Shown here: positions 55,101 to 63,899 of the stretch, in pieces
Position numbering within the stretch: the stretch's first letter is position 1
How the letters are laid out: the number at the start of each line of letters is the position of its first letter
DNA from: Acidovorax sp. A79
GTDB lineage: Bacteria; Pseudomonadota; Gammaproteobacteria; Burkholderiales; Burkholderiaceae_C
Assembly (NCBI RefSeq): GCF_041154505.1
Contig: NZ_AP028672.1
Span: 3,016,501 to 3,080,500, forward strand
Length of the DNA: 64,000 bases
Direction of reading: 5' to 3'
Translations under genes and position numbers: made by a program
The notes under the pieces: generated by a model
The model's input: the letters and a program-made list of their open reading frames with translations, nothing else
Databases searched by the model: none
Told to the model about the DNA's origin: nothing

Positions 55101-57077
55101 ATGTTGTATCCCCAGGAATTTGATGTGATCGTTGTCGGCGGTGGCCATGCGGGCACCGAGGCCGCGCTGGCCGCCGCGCGCATGGGCAGCAAGACGCTGC
55201 TGCTCACGCACAACATCGAGACGCTGGGGCAGATGAGCTGCAACCCCAGCATCGGCGGCATCGGCAAGGGCCACCTGGTGAAGGAGGTGGACGCGCTGGG
55301 CGGCGCCATGGCGCTGGCCACGGACGAGGGCGGCATCCAGTTCCGCATTCTCAACAGCAGCAAGGGCCCCGCCGTGCGCGCCACGCGCGCCCAGGCCGAC
55401 CGCATCCTCTACAAGGCCGCCATCCGCCGCATGCTGGAGAACCAGCCCAATCTGTGGCTGTTCCAGCAGGCGGTGGACGATCTGATGGTGGAGGGCGACC
55501 GGGTGGTGGGCGCCGTCACGCAGGTGGGCATCCGCTTTCGCAGCCGGACGGTGGTGCTCACGGCCGGGACGTTCCTGGACGGCAAGATCCATGTGGGGCT
55601 GAACAACTACGCGGCCGGCCGGGCCGGGGACCCGCCTGCGGTGTCGCTGTCGGCGCGCCTCAAGGAGCTGAAGCTGCCCCAGGGGCGCCTGAAGACCGGC
55701 ACGCCACCGCGCATCGACGGGCGCAGCATCGATTTTTCGAAGTGCACCGAGCAGCCCGGCGACGGCATGCCCGGTGGCGTGAACGAGGGCACCGTGCCCG
55801 TGTTCAGCTTCATGGGCAACGCGCAGATGCATCCCCAGCAGGTGCCCTGCTGGATCACCCACACCAACGAGCGCACGCACGAGATCATCCGCAGCGGCTT
55901 CGACCGCAGCCCCATGTTCACCGGCAAGATCGAGGGCGTGGGCCCGCGCTACTGCCCGAGCGTGGAGGACAAGATCAACCGCTTTGCCGACAAGGACAGC
56001 CACCAGATCTTCCTGGAACCCGAAGGCCTGACCACACACGAGTACTACCCCAACGGCATCAGCACCAGCCTGCCGTTCGACATCCAGTACGACCTGGTGC
56101 GCAGCATGCCAGGGCTGGAGAATGCGCACATCCTGCGCCCTGGCTACGCCATCGAATACGACTACTTCGACCCGCGCTCGCTCAAGAGCAGCTTCGAGAC
56201 GCGGCAGATCCAGGGCCTGTTCTTCGCCGGGCAGATCAACGGCACCACAGGCTACGAAGAGGCGGCGGCGCAGGGCCTGTTCGCCGGCATCAACGCCGCG
56301 CTGCAGTGCCGGGGCGAAGCCGCCTGGCTGCCCGGCCGCGACGAGGCCTACCTGGGCGTGCTGGTGGACGACCTGATCACCAAGGGCGTGACCGAGCCCT
56401 ACCGCATGTTCACCAGCCGGGCCGAGTTCCGCCTGCAGCTGCGCGAGGACAACGCCGACATGCGCCTGACCGAAGCAGGGCGCCGCATGGGCCTGGTGGA
56501 CGATGCGCGCTGGGATGCGTTCAGCCGCAAGCGCGATGCGGTTTCACGTGAAACAGAGCGTCTGAAAGCCACCTGGGTGAACCCGCGCAACCTGCCCGCG
56601 GCCGAGTCGGAGCGCGTGCTGGGCAAGAGCATCGAGCACGAATACAACCTGTTCGAGCTGTTGCGCCGCCCGGATGTGAACTACGCCAGCCTGGTGTCCA
56701 TGGACGGCGGCAAGTACGCCTCCAGCGAGGTTTCACGTGAAACGCTGGGGCCCTTGAGCGAGCCCGTGGTGGAGCAGGTGGAGATTGCGGCCAAGTATTC
56801 GGGCTACATCGACCGCCAGAAGGGCGAGGTGGAACGCGCCGCGCACTTCGAGAAACTGCGCCTGCCGCCCGACCTGGACTACATGCAGGTCACGGCCCTG
56901 AGCATCGAGGCGCGCCAGGTGCTCAGCCGCCACCGGCCCGAGACCCTGGGCCACGCATCGCGCATCACGGGCATCACGCCGGCGGCGATCTCGCTGTTGA
57001 TGGTGCATCTGAAGAAGGGTGGCTTCAAGGAATTTGCCGTCGCCCCGTCCAAGGCTGAAGGCGAAGTGGCGGCATGA
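55101..57077 (+). CDS. mnmG: tRNA uridine-5-carboxymethylaminomethyl modification enzyme MnmG (GidA)
   Basis: A 658-residue FAD protein that, with MnmE, modifies the wobble uridine of several tRNAs. [20 protein letters not shown] binds [25 protein letters not shown] and [14 protein letters not shown] are family blocks, and a helical C-terminal domain ends near [11 protein letters not shown]. The length is usual. Two near-perfect parS sites are embedded in frame and read VSRET each time. It overlaps rsmG by ATGA. An alternative start GTG 55092 is possible. Confidence 0.97.
   Translation: MLYPQEFDVIVVGGGHAGTEAALAAARMGSKTLLLTHNIETLGQMSCNPSIGGIGKGHLVKEVDALGGAMALATDEGGIQFRILNSSKGPAVRATRAQADRILYKAAIRRMLENQPNLWLFQQAVDDLMVEGDRVVGAVTQVGIRFRSRTVVLTAGTFLDGKIHVGLNNYAAGRAGDPPAVSLSARLKELKLPQGRLKTGTPPRIDGRSIDFSKCTEQPGDGMPGGVNEGTVPVFSFMGNAQMHPQQVPCWITHTNERTHEIIRSGFDRSPMFTGKIEGVGPRYCPSVEDKINRFADKDSHQIFLEPEGLTTHEYYPNGISTSLPFDIQYDLVRSMPGLENAHILRPGYAIEYDYFDPRSLKSSFETRQIQGLFFAGQINGTTGYEEAAAQGLFAGINAALQCRGEAAWLPGRDEAYLGVLVDDLITKGVTEPYRMFTSRAEFRLQLREDNADMRLTEAGRRMGLVDDARWDAFSRKRDAVSRETERLKATWVNPRNLPAAESERVLGKSIEHEYNLFELLRRPDVNYASLVSMDGGKYASSEVSRETLGPLSEPVVEQVEIAAKYSGYIDRQKGEVERAAHFEKLRLPPDLDYMQVTALSIEARQVLSRHRPETLGHASRITGITPAAISLLMVHLKKGGFKEFAVAPSKAEGEVAA
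56540..56555. promoter_or_regulatory. parS: parS site inside mnmG
   Basis: GGTTTCACGTGAAACA matches the ParB target TGTTTCACGTGAAACA at 15 of 16 bases, with a perfect 14-bp palindromic core at 56541-56554. Confidence 0.9.
56729..56744. promoter_or_regulatory. parS: Second parS site inside mnmG
   Basis: GGTTTCACGTGAAACG has the perfect 14-bp core GTTTCACGTGAAAC at 56730-56743, 189 bp from the first site. Confidence 0.88.
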
Positions 57078-57760
57078 CGATGACCGTACCCCACAACGAC
57101 GCATTGCGCAGCCAGTTGCAGGCGGGTGCAGATGCCCTGGGCCTGGGCCTGGGCGATGACCAGGTGAGCCAGCTGATGGAATTTCTGGCCCTGCTGCAGA
57201 AGTGGAACAAGGTCTACAACCTGACCTCGGTGCGCGACCCGCAGGAGATGATGACGCACCATTTGCTCGACAGCCTGGCGGCGGTGGCACCGCTGCGCCG
57301 GCACGTCGCTACCCTGGCGCCACAGGGCCTGGCAGCGGGCTCGGTGCGCCTGCTGGATGTCGGCTCGGGCGGCGGGCTGCCCGGTGTGGTGTTCGCCATC
57401 TGCTGCCCGGCGGTGGATGTGAGCTGCGTGGACACGGTGGGCAAGAAGGCGGCGTTCATCCAGCAAGCGGCGGTGTCCTTGAAGCTGCGCAACCTGCATG
57501 GGGTGCATGCGCGCGTGGAGACATTGACGATGCCGTTCGACATCATCAGCTGTCGTGCGTTTGCTTCGCTGCCCGACTTCGTGACCTGGTCGCAGGGTGC
57601 GCTGGCCGCGCCCCACGGCGTGTGGCTGGCCATGAAGGGCAAGCACCCAGAGGACGAGATCGCAGCCCTGCCCGCCGGTGCGTCGGTGTTTCACGTGGAA
57701 CCACTGACTGTCCCGGGCCTGGAGGCCGAGCGCTGCATCATCTGGTTGAAGCCCGCCTGA
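57074..57760 (+). CDS. rsmG: 16S rRNA (guanine527-N7)-methyltransferase RsmG (GidB)
   Basis: A 228-residue SAM-dependent methyltransferase acting on G527 of 16S rRNA; loss is known to give low-level streptomycin resistance in other bacteria. Motif I is [21 protein letters not shown]-type motif appears as [12 protein letters not shown], and LNLTSVR-type sequence [12 protein letters not shown] lies near the start. Its ATG overlaps the mnmG stop. A parS-like site sits near its 3' end. Confidence 0.96.
   Translation: MTMTVPHNDALRSQLQAGADALGLGLGDDQVSQLMEFLALLQKWNKVYNLTSVRDPQEMMTHHLLDSLAAVAPLRRHVATLAPQGLAAGSVRLLDVGSGGGLPGVVFAICCPAVDVSCVDTVGKKAAFIQQAAVSLKLRNLHGVHARVETLTMPFDIISCRAFASLPDFVTWSQGALAAPHGVWLAMKGKHPEDEIAALPAGASVFHVEPLTVPGLEAERCIIWLKPA
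57687..57702. promoter_or_regulatory. parS-like site in rsmG
   Basis: TGTTTCACGTGGAACC differs from TGTTTCACGTGAAACA at two positions, one in the core. Confidence 0.6.
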
Positions 57761-57899
57761 GGTTTTTTGGGACGGGTTTGCCAGCCGCTGGCATGCGGAT
57801 GAGGGAGCAGGGCGGGGTGGTCGCTTAAACTCGGCTGCTCATCGTGGGTGCGCCGCATGTCGCGGCACCCCCTCCAGATCCAGCACACCGGGAGAGATC

Positions 57900-58514
57900 A
57901 TGTTCGGCATCGCAGACTACGGCGCCTTTGTCGCCGCCATCGTGTTGTTCCTGCTCATTCCGGGCCCCGGGAATCTGGCGCTCATCACCTCCACCAGCAA
58001 GGGCGGCGTGCGCGGCGGCATGGCCGCCACCATGGGCGTGATCGCGGGCGACCAGGTGCTGATGTGGGCGGCGGTGGCCGGGGTGGCGGCCTTGCTGGCC
58101 ACGTACCCGACGGCGTTCCATGCGGTGCAGTGGCTGGGGGCCGCCTACCTGGCCTGGCTGGGCTTCAAGATGCTCACGGCCAAGCCGGGGGCACAACCCA
58201 TCCTCAACATCCAGCCGCGCCACTATTTCAAGCAGGCGGGGCTCATCACCCTGCTCAACCCCAAGGCCATCGTGTTCTACATGGCGTTCTTCCCGCTGTT
58301 CGTGGATCCGGCGCGCCACCAGGGCATGCTGACCTTTGGCGTGATGGCGGCTACCGTGGCGGTGCTGACGTTCCTCTACGGGCTGGTCGCCGTGCTGCTC
58401 ACGCACCACCTGGCCGCGCGCATGCGCGCCAACCCGCGCATCGGCCGCGTGCTGGAAAAAGTGGCGGGCGTCTTTTTGATCGGCTTTGGCATCAAGCTGG
58501 CCATCTCCAAATAA
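57900..58514 (+). CDS. LysE/RhtB family amino-acid exporter
   Basis: A 204-residue protein with six membrane helices. LLIPGPGNLALITSTSKGGVRGG is the conserved loop after helix 1, and LLNPKAIVFYMAFFPLF is typical of RhtB/LysE members. It exports an amino acid or a derivative. RBS GGGAGAG precedes the ATG. It is inserted between rsmG and parA, which are adjacent in many relatives. Confidence 0.9.
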   Translation: MFGIADYGAFVAAIVLFLLIPGPGNLALITSTSKGGVRGGMAATMGVIAGDQVLMWAAVAGVAALLATYPTAFHAVQWLGAAYLAWLGFKMLTAKPGAQPILNIQPRHYFKQAGLITLLNPKAIVFYMAFFPLFVDPARHQGMLTFGVMAATVAVLTFLYGLVAVLLTHHLAARMRANPRIGRVLEKVAGVFLIGFGIKLAISK

Positions 58515-58547
58515 AACAACGACAACAACACGGACTGCAACACCCAC

Positions 58548-59360
58548 ATGGCCAAAATTTTCTGCGTTGCCAATCAGAAGGGTGGTGTTGGCAAGACCAC
58601 CACCACCGTGAACCTTGCTGCCGGGCTGGCCAAGATCGGCCAGCGCGTGCTGATGGTGGACCTGGACCCGCAGGGCAATGCCACCATGGGCTCGGGCGTG
58701 GACAAGCGCAGCCTGGACCTCACGGTGTACGACGTGCTGCTCGAATCCGCCTCGGTCAAAGAGGCCGCCGTGCTGTCGGAAAAATGTGGCTACTGGGTGC
58801 TGGGCGCCAACCGCGAGCTGGCGGGCGCCGAGGTGGAACTGGTGGCGCTGGAGCACCGCGAAAAGCGCCTGAAGGCCGCGTTGGCAGAGGCCGATGGCGA
58901 CTACGACTTCGTGCTCATCGACTGCCCGCCGTCGCTGTCCATGCTCACGCTCAACGGCCTGTGCAGCGCCCACGGCGTGATCGTGCCCATGCAGTGCGAA
59001 TACTTCGCGCTCGAAGGCCTGACCGACCTGGTCAACACCATCAAGCAGGTGCACGCCAACCTCAATGCCGACCTGCAGATCATCGGCCTGCTGCGGGTGA
59101 TGTTCGACCCGCGCATCACCCTGCAGCAGCAGGTGAGCGACCAGCTCAAGGGCCATTTCGGCGACAAGGTGTTCAACAGCGTGATCCCGCGCAACGTGCG
59201 CCTGGCCGAGGCGCCCAGCTACGGACTGCCCGGTGTGGTGTTCGACCCGGCCGCCAAGGGCAGCCAGGCCTTTGTGGAGTTTGCGCAGGAGATGGTCGAG
59301 CGCGTGCACACCATGCCGGCGGCAGCATCTTCCATGGCAAAAATGGCCCCCAGCGCTTGA
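58548..59360 (+). CDS. parA: Chromosome partitioning ATPase ParA (Soj)
   Basis: A 270-residue ParA. The deviant Walker A KGGVGKTTTT comes near residue 11, then MVDLDPQGNAT and FVLIDCPPSLSMLTLN. It is the small type lacking the N-terminal helix-turn-helix of plasmid ParAs. Binding to DNA and hydrolysis stimulated by ParB move the origin region. The last seven or so codons and the TGA lie in repeat A copy 9. Two short genes separate it from parB. Confidence 0.96.
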   Translation: MAKIFCVANQKGGVGKTTTTVNLAAGLAKIGQRVLMVDLDPQGNATMGSGVDKRSLDLTVYDVLLESASVKEAAVLSEKCGYWVLGANRELAGAEVELVALEHREKRLKAALAEADGDYDFVLIDCPPSLSMLTLNGLCSAHGVIVPMQCEYFALEGLTDLVNTIKQVHANLNADLQIIGLLRVMFDPRITLQQQVSDQLKGHFGDKVFNSVIPRNVRLAEAPSYGLPGVVFDPAAKGSQAFVEFAQEMVERVHTMPAAASSMAKMAPSA

Positions 59361-59393
59361 TAGACAAGCGCTGATAGCTATTGAATTGATAGT
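59337..59393 (-). repeat. Repeat family A, copy 9, overlapping the parA end
   Basis: On the minus strand: ACTATCAATTCAATAGCTAT, CAGCGCTT-N7-AAGCGCTGG and GGGCCATTTTTG. It encodes the last residues and stop of parA and ends one base before the next ATG at 59395. Confidence 0.82.
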
Positions 59394-59394
59394 A

Positions 59395-59937
59395 ATGAAG
59401 GCTTCCAACATCCTGCTGCTGCCCGGCTGGCAGAACTCGGGCCCCGGCCACTGGCAAAGCCTGTGGGAGGCCCGCCACGGCTACCACCGCGTGGAGCAGC
59501 ACGACTGGATGCGCCCGCTGCGCGGCGACTGGTCGGCGCGGCTGGAGGAAACCGTGGTCGATGCCGATGGCCCCGTGGTGCTGGTGGCGCACAGCCTGGG
59601 CTGCATCCTTACCGCGTGGTGGGCTGCGCATTCAGCCAACGCGCACCGCGTGGTGGGCGCGCTGCTGGTGGCGCCGGGCGATGTGGAACGCCCCGACCTG
59701 GCCGCGCAGATCCACGGCTGGGCGCCCATTGCACGCAAACCCCTGCCGTTCCCGGCCGTGCTGGTGGGCAGCCGCAACGATCCGTATTGCAGCCTGGAGC
59801 GCGCCGAAGGTTTGGCGCAGGCCTGGGGCGCGCACTTCATCGACTACGGCGAGCGCGGCCACATCAATGCCGAATCGGGCCTGGGCGATTGGGATGAGGG
59901 GCATGGCTGGCTGCTGCAGCTGGCCAACCCGGCATGA
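59395..59937 (+). CDS. RBBP9/YdeN-type alpha/beta hydrolase
   Basis: A 180-residue serine hydrolase. ILLLPGWQNSGPGHWQSLW opens the family; the nucleophile is in VAHSLGC near residue 68, the Asp in GSRNDPYC near 130 and the His in GERGHIN near 155. Substrate unknown. The ATG at 59395 immediately follows repeat A copy 9, leaving no room for a ribosome site, so it may depend on parA translation. Confidence 0.9.
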   Translation: MKASNILLLPGWQNSGPGHWQSLWEARHGYHRVEQHDWMRPLRGDWSARLEETVVDADGPVVLVAHSLGCILTAWWAAHSANAHRVVGALLVAPGDVERPDLAAQIHGWAPIARKPLPFPAVLVGSRNDPYCSLERAEGLAQAWGAHFIDYGERGHINAESGLGDWDEGHGWLLQLANPA

Positions 59938-60007
59938 GCCGCTGGGCCTTGTGGCGCGTGGTGCGCCGTGTAGCCGTCAGCTACCGAATTTCTCAGTGAT
60001 CCGATCC

Positions 60008-60304
60008 ATGACCAAAATCAACCTGCCCGCCATCGCCGACCAACTGCCCCGCGCCTGGAACTCCATCGTCGTGGGCCAGGCCGCCGGCGCCAACGTCAAG
60101 GTGCTGCGCATGGACGACGCCGCCTACCCCGACGAGTCGCACGACTTTGACGAAGCGCTGCTGGTGCTCGACGGCTGCATGCGCCTCGCCCTGCAGGGGC
60201 AGGTCACCGAGGTGAACGCGGGTGAGGTGTTCATCGTGCCCGCTGGCGTGCCCCACGCGGTGGCACCGGGCAGCCATGGCACGCTGGTCATCATCGACCG
60301 CTGA
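60008..60304 (+). CDS. Small cupin-domain protein
   Basis: A 98-residue single cupin. The second cupin motif reads GEVFIVPAGVPHAV; the first (DESHDFDEALLVLDG) has His and Glu positions that could hold a metal. Role unknown. It lies between the hydrolase and parB, 37 bp before parB's ATG, so it probably shares a transcript with parB. Confidence 0.85.
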   Translation: MTKINLPAIADQLPRAWNSIVVGQAAGANVKVLRMDDAAYPDESHDFDEALLVLDGCMRLALQGQVTEVNAGEVFIVPAGVPHAVAPGSHGTLVIIDR

Positions 60305-60341
60305 AGAATCTTTCCCCATTCCTTTTCGCGAGAAGCATTTC

Positions 60342-61265
60342 ATGGTCACCAAAAAACCCAAGGGCCTCGGCCGAGGCCTCGAAGCCCTGCTGGGCCCCAA
60401 GGTCGAAGAAAAAGTGGAACAGGCCCAGGCGGCCGAAGCCGGGCTGCCCAGCAGCCTGCCGCTGTCTGAACTGGTGCCCGGCGTGTACCAGCCCCGCACG
60501 CGCATGGACGAAGGGGCGCTGTATGAGCTGGCCGAATCCATCAAGGCCCAGGGCATCATGCAACCTATCCTGGTGCGGCGTCTTGCGAGCGGAGACAACG
60601 CGGGCAAGTACGAAATCATCGCGGGCGAGCGGCGCTTTCGGGCCTCGCGCCTGGCGGGCCTGGCCGAGGTGCCGGTGCTGGTGCGCGACGTGCCCGACGA
60701 GTCGGCGGCCGCCATGGCGCTCATCGAGAACATCCAGCGCGAGGACCTCAACCCGCTGGAAGAAGCCCATGGCCTGCAGCGCCTGGTCAAGGAATTCGGC
60801 CTCACGCACGAGCTGGCCGCGCAGGCCGTGGGCCGCTCGCGCAGCGCCGCCAGCAACCTGCTGCGCCTGTTGAACCTGGCCGAGCCCGTGCAGACCATGC
60901 TGATGGCCGGCGACATCGACATGGGCCATGCGCGCGCGCTGCTGTCGCTGGACCGCGCCGCGCAGATCACGGCGGGCAACCAGATCGCGGCCAAGAAACT
61001 GTCGGTGCGCGAGGCCGAGGCGCTGGTCAAGAAGATCGGCGCCGAGTTCAGCCTGGTGCCGCAAAAGCCCCAGAAGGAAAAGTCGCGCGACTTGAAGCGC
61101 GTGGAGGAAGAACTCTCGGACCTGCTCATGGCCGAGGTCGAGGTGCGCGTGAAAAAACGCGTCAAGCGCCACGGCCGGGTGGAGGACATGGGCGAGCTGG
61201 CGATCCAGTTCGGCTCGCTGGAGGCCTTGAACGGGCTGATCGACCGCCTGCGGGGTCAGGCCTAG
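60342..61265 (+). CDS. parB: Chromosome partitioning protein ParB (Spo0J)
   Basis: A 307-residue ParB. It opens MVTKKPKGLGRGLEALLG, the ParA-stimulating end with its conserved Arg. The CTP-binding region includes EIIAGERRFRAS and ENIQRE, a helix-turn-helix is near residues 150-185, and a C-terminal dimer domain closes the protein. It loads at parS and spreads as a clamp. Its likely sites are in mnmG and rsmG 3-5 kb upstream. Confidence 0.96.
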   Translation: MVTKKPKGLGRGLEALLGPKVEEKVEQAQAAEAGLPSSLPLSELVPGVYQPRTRMDEGALYELAESIKAQGIMQPILVRRLASGDNAGKYEIIAGERRFRASRLAGLAEVPVLVRDVPDESAAAMALIENIQREDLNPLEEAHGLQRLVKEFGLTHELAAQAVGRSRSAASNLLRLLNLAEPVQTMLMAGDIDMGHARALLSLDRAAQITAGNQIAAKKLSVREAEALVKKIGAEFSLVPQKPQKEKSRDLKRVEEELSDLLMAEVEVRVKKRVKRHGRVEDMGELAIQFGSLEALNGLIDRLRGQA

Positions 61266-61401
61266 CCTTCTTGTGCCGGGGATGTGTGAAATAGCGCACA
61301 CAAGCGGTTTCCACACGTAACTTGCGCAGGCAAAATGCGTCTGTGCGGGGCCTACACTGCGCTGCGTTCAACACACCCGGGTTGACCGCAAGGCCTCTTC
61401 A

Positions 61402-61425
61402 CAGGGCGGCGATACAGCCGCCCTG
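61402..61425. terminator. Perfect 9-bp hairpin after parB
   Basis: CAGGGCGGC (61402-61410) and GCCGCCCTG (61417-61425) with a 6-base loop, 137 bp past the parB stop and 53 bp before the next start. No T run. It may end the parAB transcript or act in the next gene's leader. Confidence 0.45.
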
Positions 61426-61477
61426 CGGCCCACGATGGTTTGCCGGGTGATCCATGCATCTCCTGGAGCAGACCCCC

Positions 61478-62818
61478 ATGACCCCTTTGCGCTTCGTCCT
61501 GACCCCCGCCTGCCTGGCCGTTGGCCTGTGCATCGCCAGCCTGGGCGCCCAGGCCCAAAACACCAAAGCCCCCAAGGTCCAGCTGTGGATGGACGTGTCC
61601 ACCGGCACCATGGCGGGCATGCCCGAGATGGACAGCCTGCCCGGCGGGGGCGGCATGCTCGGCGGCCTCATGGGCGGCGGCGCGCAGGGCAGGGCGGGCG
61701 GTGGCAACACGGCCTACGGCAACGCCCGCGCCATGTCCATCATGCCGCCGCGTGTCATCGACATCGCCTTGCACAACACCCTGCGCCCCGGCGTCGAGGC
61801 CAGCCAGACCATTCCGGCGGGCATGCGCATGGGCGAATCCCTGCCGCTGGTCCCCCCGCGCGCACAGCCCACCCAGACCGAGCCGGGCGAGGTGCCCCAG
61901 GAATACCAGCAGCACCAGCCCAAGGGCCGCATCCTGCTGTACTGGGGCTGCGGGAGCGCGGTGCGCGCGGGCCAGCCGCGCGTGATCGACCTGGCGCGTG
62001 CCAAGCCGTCCGACTATGCCCAGGCCTTCGCCGGCCGCGCCGTGCCCGACCGGGGGCCGCGCGTGGGCCCCTCCTATGCGCTGTACCCCAACGAACGCAA
62101 CCAGGTGAGCCTGTCGGCGGGCAGCTCCCTGGTGGGCGAACACCAGGTGCGCGGCGATGGCGTGCCTGCATCCATGAAGTTCACGCTCGGTGCCGCGCAG
62201 GACCTGATGCCCGCCATCGACCTGCGCACCACCGGCAAGCCGCAGGACAGCATGGGCACCAGCTGGCAGCCCGTGCGCAATGCGCGCGCCTACTACCTGC
62301 ACGCCATGTCGCAGAACGGGGACGACCTCGTGATGTGGTCCAGCGCCGAAACGCCCGACACGGGCATGGGCCTGTTCGACTACCTGTCGCCCGCCACCAT
62401 CGACCGCTGGCTCAAGGAGCGTGTGCTGCTCTCGCCCGAAACCACGCAGTGCGCCATCCCGCAGGGCATCTTCGCGGGCGGCGGGCGCGATGCCACGCCC
62501 ATGCTGCGCATGATGGCCTACGGCGGCGAAAGCCACATCGTGCACCCCCCGCGCCCGGCCGACCCCAAGGCAGCCTGGGAGCCCGAGTGGGCCGTGCGCG
62601 TGCGCGTCAAGTCGCACACCATGGCCATGCTGGGCGAAGAGATGCAGGGGCGGCGCGGCGGCAGCATGGGCGCGGCACCCGGCGCACCCTCGGGCGGCGC
62701 CTATTCCAGCGGCATGGGCGGCGCGCCGGCAGGCCAGCAGCCAGCGGGCGAGGGTGGCACGGATGCAGGCAACGTGGTCAACCCCGTCAACCTGCTGCGC
62801 GGCATTTTTGGCCGCTGA
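61478..62818 (+). CDS. Secreted hypothetical protein
   Basis: A 446-residue protein of unknown function. A signal peptide (ACLAVGLCIASLGAQA) is followed by a Gly/Met-rich stretch (GGGGMLGGLMGGGAQG, residues ~55-75). A beta-rich region follows with PKGRILLYWGCG near 150 and a middle section with SWQPVRNARAYYLHAMSQN; the tail is Gly/Ala/Ser-rich. GGAG about 10 bases before ATG 61478 supports that start. I recognise no domain. Probably a surface or outer-membrane-associated protein. Confidence 0.8.
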   Translation: MTPLRFVLTPACLAVGLCIASLGAQAQNTKAPKVQLWMDVSTGTMAGMPEMDSLPGGGGMLGGLMGGGAQGRAGGGNTAYGNARAMSIMPPRVIDIALHNTLRPGVEASQTIPAGMRMGESLPLVPPRAQPTQTEPGEVPQEYQQHQPKGRILLYWGCGSAVRAGQPRVIDLARAKPSDYAQAFAGRAVPDRGPRVGPSYALYPNERNQVSLSAGSSLVGEHQVRGDGVPASMKFTLGAAQDLMPAIDLRTTGKPQDSMGTSWQPVRNARAYYLHAMSQNGDDLVMWSSAETPDTGMGLFDYLSPATIDRWLKERVLLSPETTQCAIPQGIFAGGGRDATPMLRMMAYGGESHIVHPPRPADPKAAWEPEWAVRVRVKSHTMAMLGEEMQGRRGGSMGAAPGAPSGGAYSSGMGGAPAGQQPAGEGGTDAGNVVNPVNLLRGIFGR

Positions 62819-62828
62819 GCACGAACCC

Positions 62829-63572
62829 ATGCTGGCCCTGCGCATGCCCTGGCCCCTGCCCGCGTTGCTGGCGTGGGCGTGCGCGTGGCTCATTTTTGTG
62901 GCCCTGCAGCGCGCGGTCCCACCGGTGGCGGCCTTGCTGGCCGCCTGCCTGATCGGGACGGCGGCCAGCGTGCTGGGCGGCAGCTGGTGGCGGCGCGGGC
63001 TGATCGCGGCGGGCTTTCCGCTGTCGCTGGCGCTGCTGGGCGCGGCCAGCCTGCCCACCTGGGCGTGGCTGGTGCCGCTGGCGTTGCTGCTGCTGGTCTA
63101 CCCGCTCAACGCCTGGCGCGATGCGCCGCTGTTTCCCACGCCCCACCATGCGCTGCAGTCCCTGGCCTCGCAGGCCCCGCTGCCGCTGGGGGCGCGGGTG
63201 CTGGACGCGGGCAGCGGCGTGGGCGATGGCCTGAAGGCACTGCGCCACGCCTACCCGGCCGCGCAGCTGGAGGGCATCGAATGGAGCTGGCCCCTGCGCC
63301 TGCTGTGCGCCCTGCGGTGCCCCTGGGCCCGCGTGCGGCGCGCCGACATGTGGGCCGAGGACTGGAGCCCCTACCGCATGGTGTACCTGTTCCAGCGGCC
63401 CGAGAGCATGGCCCGCGCCGCCGCCAAGGCCCAGGCCGAGCTGGCGCCCGGCGCGTGGCTGGTGAGCCTGGAATTCGCGATCCCCGGCGTGCTGCCCAGC
63501 GTGCAGCTGCGCGCACCGGGGGGCCGCGTGGTGTGGCTCTACCGCATGCCGCTCAACCGCGTGGAGGCATGA
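62829..63572 (+). CDS. Methyltransferase-like protein with N-terminal membrane helices
   Basis: A 247-residue protein. Three or four hydrophobic segments occupy residues ~8-95, then VLDAGSGVGDGLKALRHAYP at ~125, a SAM-binding motif I with a following acidic position (LEGIEWS). The C-terminal part is shorter than in standard class I methyltransferases. It may act at the membrane on a lipid or quinone. It starts 10 bp after the preceding stop, so it is probably in one transcript with it. Confidence 0.72.
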   Translation: MLALRMPWPLPALLAWACAWLIFVALQRAVPPVAALLAACLIGTAASVLGGSWWRRGLIAAGFPLSLALLGAASLPTWAWLVPLALLLLVYPLNAWRDAPLFPTPHHALQSLASQAPLPLGARVLDAGSGVGDGLKALRHAYPAAQLEGIEWSWPLRLLCALRCPWARVRRADMWAEDWSPYRMVYLFQRPESMARAAAKAQAELAPGAWLVSLEFAIPGVLPSVQLRAPGGRVVWLYRMPLNRVEA

Positions 63573-63899
63573 GATGCCACTGTTCCATGGCGATTTGAGC
63601 CGTTCGGCGCGGTTACAGAAAAGATACAAGCTTTTGCTACATTGCGTCCCTGGCTACAACCCCATACAAAACTACCAAGAAACTCACAGCCAGAGGGGGC
63701 TGCCAGCAGCACGTGAAAGCGCCGGGAGGGGGCGCACGCGCAGCGAGCACCTTCCTTGTCCGGATCTCCCATCCTGCAGGCGCTTTCCGCCGTCGCGGCG
63801 CACCTCCCTGACCGGTGCGCGCCTGGCGTGGCGCGGCCTTGCGCGTGGGCAGTGCCGGGGTTTTCTGGTGCGCAACCGACCGATCTGCAAGGAGCATCC
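63573..63899 (+). other. Intergenic region, no gene seen
   Basis: 327 bp with mixed composition. An AT-richer patch near 63613-63670 may contain a promoter for the lipoprotein gene, but no convincing -35/-10 pair was found. An AAGGAG ribosome site lies at its end. No hairpin with a T run. Confidence 0.5.

Noticed and set aside
58548..61265. Plasmid-type partition locus
   Set aside because: ParA lacks the plasmid-type N-terminal domain, and mnmG/rsmG, leuA and rdgC mark chromosomal DNA.
63705..63718. GCAGCACGTGAAAG as a further parS site
   Set aside because: Only one half of the palindrome matches.
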